Shown piece by piece: positions 1-6,542 of a stretch of 22,068 bases of DNA (the stretch's first letter is position 1; the number at the start of each line of letters is the position of its first letter). The notes below the pieces were generated by a model. It saw only the letters and a list, made by a program, of their open reading frames with translations, had not been told where the DNA came from and made no database searches. Source of the DNA: PALSA-243 sp036268375. Lineage in GTDB: Bacteria > Acidobacteriota > Terriglobia > Bryobacterales > Bryobacteraceae. The stretch lies in the NCBI GenBank assembly GCA_036268375.1, contig DATAUH010000206.1, positions 1 to 22,068 on the forward strand, given 5' to 3'. The position numbers and the translations under genes are program-made.

Positions 1-131
1 CCATCGGGATTCTGGTGATGGAGATTCCGTTCACATCGGCTGCGGACGACGCTGCGGCAATCAAGATGGCCGAAGGGATTCGCTCCGACCTGGCGCGCCA
101 GATTCCTGATCGCGGTGCGCTTTTTCGATAG
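1..131 (+). CDS. C-terminal fragment of an unidentified protein
   Basis: An open frame runs in from the left edge, with its first whole codon at base 3, and stops at TAG 129-131. The 42 visible residues begin IGILVMEIPF and end in IPDRGALFR. They look like a hydrophobic beta-strand followed by an acidic, alanine-rich helix (around AADDAAAIKMAEGI) and a short basic tail, so a soluble alpha/beta domain end is plausible. I do not recognise the family. The stop lies only 14 bp from the stop of the convergent TonB-dependent receptor at 146, leaving no room for a separate terminator. The open frame to the window edge and protein-like composition support a real gene end. Confidence 0.55.
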   Translation, partial: IGILVMEIPFTSAADDAAAIKMAEGIRSDLARQIPDRGALFR

Positions 132-145
132 GCGCAAGTGCGGGA

Positions 146-3094
146 TTAGAAGGTGAATTTAATCTGCGATTCCAGCCGCCGGTTATTCGCCGTTTCGTAG
201 AAGCCCTCGCCGTTCTGCGCGCCCGCAATCTGGTTAGCGGAGCCGAAGTACGGCGAGGTGATGTTTCCGATGATCGGGCCAGGGTTGGTGTGGTTCAGCA
301 GATTGCGAATCGACAGCCCGATGCTGATGTTGTAGCGGTGGGCGGTGCTTGGCGTACCGATGATGCCACCAATGCCGCGTCCTGTGGCCGCTTGCGCAGC
401 GCCGCCCGCGCTCACGGAACCGGCCCCTCCGCTTCCCGACGCTCCGCGCTCCCTGCCGAATCCAATCGTCTTGGCGATGCGCAGGTTGACATTGTACTGT
501 CCGGGTCCCCGGCCGGCGTTGCGACCCAGCAGCGCCTCGCCCGCGGTCGGGTTCGGGTCGAGCAAGCCATATGTGGTCGAAATCAAGCCCGGTTTGCCGG
601 GCCCAGCGGCGATTCCGGGACGCGCGTTGAAGAGAGTGTCGCCGAAGTTATCGTTGCCGGTCGTGACATCGAACGGAGCTCCAGATTGCATCACGACGAA
701 GGGACTGATGCGCACCGCCCACTTTAGATTGATGGAGCCGCCGATGGTCACGCGGTGTCGCACATCTGTGGCCGCGGGTCCGTACTCTCCGGCAAAATCG
801 TAAGGATTCGCTGGGAAGGTTCCGATGCCGTCCGTGTTGCTGCGCGCGCGGTTGAAGACGTAGAAGCCGAACAGCGACAAGCCTGCATTGAACTTAGTGT
901 TGAAGTTGGAAATCAACTGATTCTGATTGTAGAGTCCGGAGGAACCCATCAGCTCCACGGGCCCGCTATGTCCCAGCGGATAAGTTCCGCTGCCTGGAAC
1001 GTTGGGATTGTAAGTTCCGGGTAGTGGCGCGTTGATATCTTCGGAGCGTAAGACGTGCAGGCCATGGGAATTGGTGTAAGTTACCGCGAGCGTCGTGTTG
1101 CCAGGCAGTTGCCGCTCCCAGGTGACGGCGGATTGCATGATATACGGCGCGCGCAATTGTGAACCAACCTCTTGTGTGATCTGCCCCGATTGAAAACTGG
1201 CTAAGGCCGAGACCGGTGGAATGTTGGGGAAGAAGTCGGGGTTAGTGATGACGTATTGCTGCTGTACCAGGCCGTTGTAGCGATTCGCCGCCAACGTATT
1301 CGCAAGCGCAAACCGATCGTAAAAAATGCCATAGCCTGCGCGCAGCACGTTTTTGGAGGCCTTCTTTCCGCCGGGCGCCCACGCGATTGCGACACGCGGC
1401 GCAATGTCGCGCCAATCGTGCATGTTGTCCTGAACTTCGTAGCGCAGGCCCCAACTGAAAGTGAAGTTCGGACGCAGTCGCCATTCATCGCCCGCAAAAA
1501 TCGCGCCATCCAACTGGTGAACCGAGAGCGCCGCCGCGCCCGTGGCAATCGTAAACTGGGTAGCGCCGCCGCCCAGCGCCCGAATTTGCGAAGGCGTATA
1601 ACCAAGCTGCAGGAACAGCAAAGTACGGCGATAACTCTCGATGGAGCTGATGGGTTCTAACTGCGCTTGGGGCTGATTATCGGGTCCTAATATGGGCGCA
1701 AGCGCTCCTCCACCGAAGATGAATGTGCCGTTGAAGTTCTGCGGCGACGCGTTGTAGTCGGTCTGCGCGCGCAATCGCACGCCCAGCCGGAATGCATGCG
1801 AACCCTTGGCGATCGAAGTATAGTTCTGCAATTCGTAACTGTTCTGATTGTCCAGTGTGCGCCCTAAATTGGAGCCGCCACTGTTGAACGATTGCAGTAC
1901 CTGAACGGTGGGCGCGTCGGTATTGGCTACAGACTGCGTAGCGCTCCGGTAGAACTGAAAGCGGGTCTCGTTCACCGCGGAGCCCAACACCAGAGTGTCG
2001 GCCGCTTGCACGGTTTGATTGGTGAACTGCGAATGATATCCGCGCGAAGTCAGGTCGAAGGCGCCGATGCCGTTATCGCGCACGTCGGAATGCGTAATCC
2101 CGTAACGAAACATCAACGTCTGGTTTTCTGTCAGTTGATAATCGACGCGCGGGCTGACATTGGTAAAGCGGCCCGGCGTTACCACCACCGCAGTGAATGG
2201 CTGAGGCGCGAGGGTGCTTGGATTGAGCGTCACAGCATTCACGATGGAGCCGTTGTCGACCATATTGCGCTGCGCGTCTACGGTGAACGACGATTTCTTC
2301 GTCAGTGGGCCTCCGGCGTTACCCTCAAACTCATTCAACAGAAAGTAAGCTTTGTTGGGCGCGTACGGGTTGCGCGTATTCCAGAAGTCATTGGCGAAAT
2401 TCCATTGCGCAGTCCCGCGATACTTGTCCGAACCGGGCTTGGTGAAGATTTCGATCTTGCCGTAGCCCAGCTTGTCGTACTCGGCCGAAAATGGATTCTG
2501 GTTGATACGGATCTCGCGAATCGATTCCTTCGGTGGAAGCTGACCGCCGCTGAAGCCATCCACAAATATCGAGCCGCCACTTGGACCTGCCGATGGTCCT
2601 GCAAGGGCAGCCAGGTCGGCGGCGAGATCGTCCGGATCGTCGGACAGCGCATCCAGGTCGCTGCCTCGCAATACCAGCGCACTGGCGTTATTCGCGGCGT
2701 CGGTGCTTACTATCGGACGGCCTTCAGCGGTTACGGTCACTTTCTCCGCCAGTGCGGCTACGCTTAGCGTCAAATTGAGCGTCTGCGTTCCCACTTTCAG
2801 CCCAATCTTCGCTGGCGCTGTCTGGACTAACTGTGACGCGGAAGCTTGCACCAGATAGTCACCGGGAGTCAATCCGGTGAAGGTGTACGACCCGGTGTCG
2901 TTGGTCTTTGTAGTTTTAACCGTGCCGGCCGAAGTGGTGGCAGATACCGAGGCTGAGGGCACAGCGGCCCCGCTCTGGTCCGTGACCTGCCCGTGCAGTA
3001 CCGCCGCCGTTTGGGCGTAGCCCGCGGCCGTTGTCATGCATGTCAGTAGAATCAGGCGGTAAGCGCCGCGAGGCAATCCGGATAGTCGTGTCAC
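146..3094 (-). CDS. TonB-dependent receptor (Oar-like), second of a tandem pair
   Basis: This is a predicted outer-membrane beta-barrel receptor for TonB-driven uptake of an unknown large substrate. From the GTG at 3094 it has 982 residues. A signal peptide (basic start RLSGLPRGAYR, core LILLTCMTTAAG, cleavage after GYA) is followed by a carboxypeptidase-regulatory-like domain at about 30-115 (GQVTDQSGAAVPSASV, then GSYTFTGLTPGDYLVQA). A plug follows (FVDGFSGGQLPPKESIREIR, then NPFSAEYDKLGYGKIEIFTK), then a long barrel ending in the outer-membrane-type terminus ESQIKFTF. An open frame continues upstream to an ATG at 3262, but that part lies inside the preceding receptor gene and is not signal-like. 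GTG 3094, or TTG 3100 overlapping the upstream TGA, fits better; neither has a clear Shine-Dalgarno sequence. An ATG at 3037 would cut off the signal peptide. A Gly/Ser/Ala-rich insert sits at about residues 885-915. The family is clear; the substrate is unknown. Confidence 0.88.
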   Translation of the reverse strand: MTRLSGLPRGAYRLILLTCMTTAAGYAQTAAVLHGQVTDQSGAAVPSASVSATTSAGTVKTTKTNDTGSYTFTGLTPGDYLVQASASQLVQTAPAKIGLKVGTQTLNLTLSVAALAEKVTVTAEGRPIVSTDAANNASALVLRGSDLDALSDDPDDLAADLAALAGPSAGPSGGSIFVDGFSGGQLPPKESIREIRINQNPFSAEYDKLGYGKIEIFTKPGSDKYRGTAQWNFANDFWNTRNPYAPNKAYFLLNEFEGNAGGPLTKKSSFTVDAQRNMVDNGSIVNAVTLNPSTLAPQPFTAVVVTPGRFTNVSPRVDYQLTENQTLMFRYGITHSDVRDNGIGAFDLTSRGYHSQFTNQTVQAADTLVLGSAVNETRFQFYRSATQSVANTDAPTVQVLQSFNSGGSNLGRTLDNQNSYELQNYTSIAKGSHAFRLGVRLRAQTDYNASPQNFNGTFIFGGGALAPILGPDNQPQAQLEPISSIESYRRTLLFLQLGYTPSQIRALGGGATQFTIATGAAALSVHQLDGAIFAGDEWRLRPNFTFSWGLRYEVQDNMHDWRDIAPRVAIAWAPGGKKASKNVLRAGYGIFYDRFALANTLAANRYNGLVQQQYVITNPDFFPNIPPVSALASFQSGQITQEVGSQLRAPYIMQSAVTWERQLPGNTTLAVTYTNSHGLHVLRSEDINAPLPGTYNPNVPGSGTYPLGHSGPVELMGSSGLYNQNQLISNFNTKFNAGLSLFGFYVFNRARSNTDGIGTFPANPYDFAGEYGPAATDVRHRVTIGGSINLKWAVRISPFVVMQSGAPFDVTTGNDNFGDTLFNARPGIAAGPGKPGLISTTYGLLDPNPTAGEALLGRNAGRGPGQYNVNLRIAKTIGFGRERGASGSGGAGSVSAGGAAQAATGRGIGGIIGTPSTAHRYNISIGLSIRNLLNHTNPGPIIGNITSPYFGSANQIAGAQNGEGFYETANNRRLESQIKFTF

Positions 3095-3096
3095 GT

Positions 3097-6000
3097 TCAA
3101 AATGAGAGCCGCAAAGCGAATTGTACCTGCCGTGCGGGAAGCGTGCTGGTGATCTTGCCGAAGGAGGAACTCGATCGATCGCCATTCGCCGCTGAAAAGT
3201 TGGTCTTGTTCAGGGTGTTGAAAAGCTCGCCGCGAAACTCCAGCTTTGAGGTCTCCGACCATAGCTGGAACTGTTTGTGGATGCCGCTATCCAGGTTGAA
3301 AAAAGCGTTGCTGCGTCCAATATTGCGGCCCGCGTTGCCGTATGGTTGCGTAACATCCGTCGGGACCAGCACGGTCAACGGATTGAAGTATTGCGTAATG
3401 GTCTGCTGCGCGGGGTAAATGCTGCCGATGACGTTGGGCTTATAGACTGCCGAATTTTTGCTGCCGTCGGTCGCGATGAACGCGGCGCTCGGATCGTATG
3501 TCAGGTTGATCACCTGGCCGCTCGCCATCGTATTGATGCCGGAAATCACCCATCCTCCGGCGATCGCATCGAGCCAGCGAGACATGTTCGCACCGTACCG
3601 GCGGCCTTGTCCTACTGGCAGGTCGTAGACCACGGATAACGTGTCGTTCAGCGGCTGGTCGTAGCCCGAAAGCGCCTTTTGCCCCTGCGAATCGAATTTA
3701 TTGACCGCCTGGAAATCTCCGTTGCCCATTTCGAGCGCGCCAGAAGCATTATCCATCGCCTTCGACCATGTGAACGAATTAAGGATTGTCAAGCCGTTGG
3801 AATAGCGCTTCTCGATCTTTACTTGCAGGCCTTCGTAAGAGGAGAAACCGGCGCTGAAGTTGGAATCAATGTAGTCGAAGTTCGGATTCGGACGGCGCGC
3901 CTTCAGAGGTAGCGCCTGTCCCGAAAGATTCGGCAGCGCCTGGTTGAGATCTTCATTCACCCACGTGCCAACGCCATGATTGCCGACGTATCCTACGTCC
4001 AGAAGCCAGTTTTTCGCCAACTCGCGCTGGATCGTGAAGTGCCAATTCTGTACGTACGGCCAACGAATGTTCTTATCGACGTAGACCGTCTTCGTATTCA
4101 CCGTGTTGAAATTCGCGGGGGACGTAAATCCGTTGGGATAACCCAATTGCGTCGGCCGGAAGCAGGTAAGCGGACTCTGATCAGCGCTGCAAATTCCCTC
4201 TGTGGGCGATTGCGTAATCTGCGCATTCACGACGAAGGGTCCATTGTAGGCGAGATAACTGTCACCGCCTTGCCGGACGAAGAGAACGTAGCTGATTGCA
4301 TATCCCGCCCGGATTACCGTCTTCGGATTGATGCTGTAAGCTGCGCCTAAACGCGGAGCCCAGTTGTTGTAATTCGGGTTGACGAGGGAGCGGTCGGCAA
4401 GTGAACCATTTTTGGCATAAGTCAGCGAATTGGTTGTCGGATCGTAGTTTGCCATGTGGTTGTTGCGCTCCCACTGCGGCGTGGCAAACTCATAGCGCGC
4501 GCCCAGATTCAGCGTCAGCCGGGGCGAAACGCGAAAGTCATCCTGAATGTATGCGAAATCCATGCGCTGCTCCAGATGCGCCTCGGTGTAGTTAGTCAAT
4601 TGATAGGTGGAGCGCGCGCCGAGCAAAAAGTCAGCGACGTTATACAGCGTATTACTCTTGGTCGGTGTCGGATTGGTAAATTGTCCGCCGTAAATATCCT
4701 GGCCGTACGCGGGATTGAAATCGTCTAGCGCCGTTACAATCGACTGGAACTCGTATCCGGCCTTAATAGTGTGGCGGCCCCAGATCTTGGAGTAATTCAG
4801 CTTCGGGTTGTAGACCAGCGGATTCTGCCATTGCGGGCTGGTGTAATCACGTCCATAAGACACATACCCGGTAATGTTTTGCGTATTCAGGCCGCCAGTC
4901 AGCGCTTTGGTCGTCGGCAGGCCCGTGATACCGTACAAATCGAACATGCTGGGGCCGCCGTCCAAGGTTTCGGGTGTCTTCATACCTTCCGTTTTGGACG
5001 AAGACGTGCGGACTTCGAGCAGCGACGTGGGATTGATGGTCCACGTGGCGGCCATCACGCCCTGCCAGTTCATGACGCGCGAGATGATGCCCGTGCCTTG
5101 TCCTGAAGGTCCGGGAATACCGTTGTTGGGAGCGGCAAGCTGGTTATCCAGGCGGTAACTGTAGCGCGCAAAATAAGTGACCTTCTGGTTGAAATAGTGA
5201 TCGTAGCGAATATCGCCTTTGTTGGAGCTATCGGTTGAGCGCGGAAGATATGAGAAGTTACTTGTATTCCCCGCCAGATTGGGCGCCGGAAGTTGCGAAA
5301 ACACTTTGGCGGCAAAAGCGGTGATATCCGTCTGCGGGATCGTGTTGTTTGGATACGGCGCGCCGGTGTACGGATTGGTCACCGGAACGTTGAAGATTCC
5401 CTGTCGCTGATCGAGTGTAGGCACGCTCGAAGTGGAAAGCGCGCGCTGAACTAGGCGCAAGCCCTCATAGTCCGCAAAAATAAATGCCTTATCTTTCTTG
5501 ATCGGTCCGCCGATCGCAACGCCGAACTGATTCTGAATATAGACCGGCTTTTGCCCGCCAAGCGGTTTGAAAAATCCAGTCGCGTTCAGGTCCGTGTTGC
5601 GCAGATACTCCCACGCGGCGCCGTGCAGTTGATTGCTTCCGGAGCGAATGGTAGCGTTTATAACTGCTCCGCCGACGTGTCCGTATTCGGCGCTGTACGT
5701 GTTGGTGATTACCTTGAACTCCTGCAGCGCGTCGGGCGAAAGCTGCACAACCTGGTTCGAAAGCCCCTGGTTGGATGTTCCGTAGGCGTTGTTATCCACC
5801 CCATCTAACGTGAAGTTATTGAACTGGCTGCGCAACCCATTCACGTTGAACGATGCTTCCCGTTTGGACAGTGCATAGGAATTCCGCACGCCCGGCGCCA
5901 GCAACGCCAGCGATGCGCTATCTCTGCCGTTCAGCGGGAGGTTTTCGATATCCTCATGCCCGATCACCTGCCCGCGCTCGCTCGATTCCTGCTCCACCAG

Positions 6001-6378
6001 CGCCGCGCTCGCGTTCACCGCCACCGTTTGGCTGACTTCACCGATTTCGAGCGATACATTCACGCGCTGCCGCGCGCCCACCGACACGCGAAACTCAGGC
6101 GTCTCCGATTTTTTGAAACCCGGCGCCTCCACGCGCACGCGATATTCGCCCAGCCTGACTTCTAGGAACTGATAGTTACCCGACTGATCGCTCAACGCTT
6201 GCTGCTCAACTCCGGTGTCGCGGCTGATCAGCGTGACGTGAGCGCTTGCCACCATCGCGCCTTTCGGATCGGATACGGTCCCCAGTACCGCGGCGGTTTC
6301 AAATTGGCTGAATACGGGTCTTGGAGCGAGCAGCACTCCCATGGCAAGGCTCGCCAAGAGCAGGCTTTTTTTCGGCAT
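3097..6378 (-). CDS. TonB-dependent receptor (Oar-like), first of a tandem pair
   Basis: This 1093-residue protein is a predicted outer-membrane receptor. The signal peptide covers about residues 1-24 (MPKKSLLLASLAMGVLLAP, cleavage near VFS-Q). A carboxypeptidase-regulatory-like beta-sandwich follows at about 28-115 (VLGTVSDPKGAMVASAHVTL, GNYQFLEVRLGEYRVRVEA). The plug, about 125-250, carries the typical motifs LPLNGRDSASLALLAPGV, FTLDGVDNN and SAEYGHVGGAVINATIRSG. The rest is a TonB-receptor barrel ending in VQFALRLSF with the expected C-terminal Phe. No obvious TonB box is visible. The ATG at 6378 is chosen because it begins the signal peptide; its Shine-Dalgarno is weak. The stop TGA at 3099-3097 abuts the start of the second receptor, so the two are probably co-transcribed. 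The leader holds an 11-bp repeat array and a possible promoter. Acidobacterial genomes carry many such receptors, so the ligand cannot be inferred. Confidence 0.92.
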   Translation of the reverse strand: MPKKSLLLASLAMGVLLAPRPVFSQFETAAVLGTVSDPKGAMVASAHVTLISRDTGVEQQALSDQSGNYQFLEVRLGEYRVRVEAPGFKKSETPEFRVSVGARQRVNVSLEIGEVSQTVAVNASAALVEQESSERGQVIGHEDIENLPLNGRDSASLALLAPGVRNSYALSKREASFNVNGLRSQFNNFTLDGVDNNAYGTSNQGLSNQVVQLSPDALQEFKVITNTYSAEYGHVGGAVINATIRSGSNQLHGAAWEYLRNTDLNATGFFKPLGGQKPVYIQNQFGVAIGGPIKKDKAFIFADYEGLRLVQRALSTSSVPTLDQRQGIFNVPVTNPYTGAPYPNNTIPQTDITAFAAKVFSQLPAPNLAGNTSNFSYLPRSTDSSNKGDIRYDHYFNQKVTYFARYSYRLDNQLAAPNNGIPGPSGQGTGIISRVMNWQGVMAATWTINPTSLLEVRTSSSKTEGMKTPETLDGGPSMFDLYGITGLPTTKALTGGLNTQNITGYVSYGRDYTSPQWQNPLVYNPKLNYSKIWGRHTIKAGYEFQSIVTALDDFNPAYGQDIYGGQFTNPTPTKSNTLYNVADFLLGARSTYQLTNYTEAHLEQRMDFAYIQDDFRVSPRLTLNLGARYEFATPQWERNNHMANYDPTTNSLTYAKNGSLADRSLVNPNYNNWAPRLGAAYSINPKTVIRAGYAISYVLFVRQGGDSYLAYNGPFVVNAQITQSPTEGICSADQSPLTCFRPTQLGYPNGFTSPANFNTVNTKTVYVDKNIRWPYVQNWHFTIQRELAKNWLLDVGYVGNHGVGTWVNEDLNQALPNLSGQALPLKARRPNPNFDYIDSNFSAGFSSYEGLQVKIEKRYSNGLTILNSFTWSKAMDNASGALEMGNGDFQAVNKFDSQGQKALSGYDQPLNDTLSVVYDLPVGQGRRYGANMSRWLDAIAGGWVISGINTMASGQVINLTYDPSAAFIATDGSKNSAVYKPNVIGSIYPAQQTITQYFNPLTVLVPTDVTQPYGNAGRNIGRSNAFFNLDSGIHKQFQLWSETSKLEFRGELFNTLNKTNFSAANGDRSSSSFGKITSTLPARQVQFALRLSF

Positions 6379-6408
6379 GATCAGCCGTATTGGAACACCG
6401 CAGCCTGA

Positions 6409-6436
6409 AATAAACCTTAAGATCGCGAGCTGTCAC
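6409..6436 (-). promoter_or_regulatory. Candidate sigma70-type promoter for the receptor pair
   Basis: Read on the minus strand, GTGACA (6436-6431) matches five of six bases of the -35 consensus. After 16 bp comes TTTATT (6414-6409), four of six for -10. The implied start lies about 25 nt before the ATG at 6378. The -35 element coincides with the first unit of the 11-bp repeat array, the usual place for an activator or repressor site. It is a weak match found by eye. Confidence 0.3.
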
Positions 6437-6473
6437 GAGATTTTCACGCGGATTTCGCAGAACCGTCACGCGG
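6430..6473. repeat. Four 11-bp phased direct repeats (possible operator)
   Basis: Four consecutive 11-base units can be read on the plus strand: CTGTCACGAGA (6430), TTTTCACGCGG (6441), ATTTCGCAGAA (6452, degenerate) and CCGTCACGCGG (6463). The core TCACG recurs at 11-, then 22-bp spacing, on one face of the helix. Direct repeats at 11 bp are known for OmpR/PhoB-type response regulators, and unit 1 resembles half of a Pho box. The regulator here is unknown, and the orientation is opposite to the flanking genes. The array lies 52-95 bp upstream of the first receptor gene. Confidence 0.45.
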
Positions 6474-6492
6474 ATAAAACAGTGACGTAAGA

Positions 6493-6516
6493 TGCCGGCT
6501 TACGCGAAAGCCGGCA
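6493..6516. terminator. Perfect 9-bp inverted repeat after the M14 peptidase gene
   Basis: TGCCGGCTT (6493-6501), a 6-base loop and AAGCCGGCA (6508-6516) form a perfect GC-rich hairpin starting 27 bp beyond the M14 stop at 6543. It may end or protect the long minus-strand transcript. It lacks a clean U-tract on the minus strand (the next bases are TCTTACGTCACTGTTTTAT), so it is at best a non-classical terminator. It could also be a single REP-like palindrome. Confidence 0.45.
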
Positions 6517-6542
6517 CCTCGTCGGAACGTTTTGGCGCGCGT

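Noticed and set aside
1892..2767. Plus-strand open frame of 291 codons inside the second TonB receptor
   Set aside because: No recognisable domain or start signal; opposite a well-supported receptor gene.
3095..3262. N-terminal extension of the second receptor to ATG 3262
   Set aside because: These 56 codons overlap the coding end of the first receptor and place a charged, non-signal segment before the evident signal peptide.
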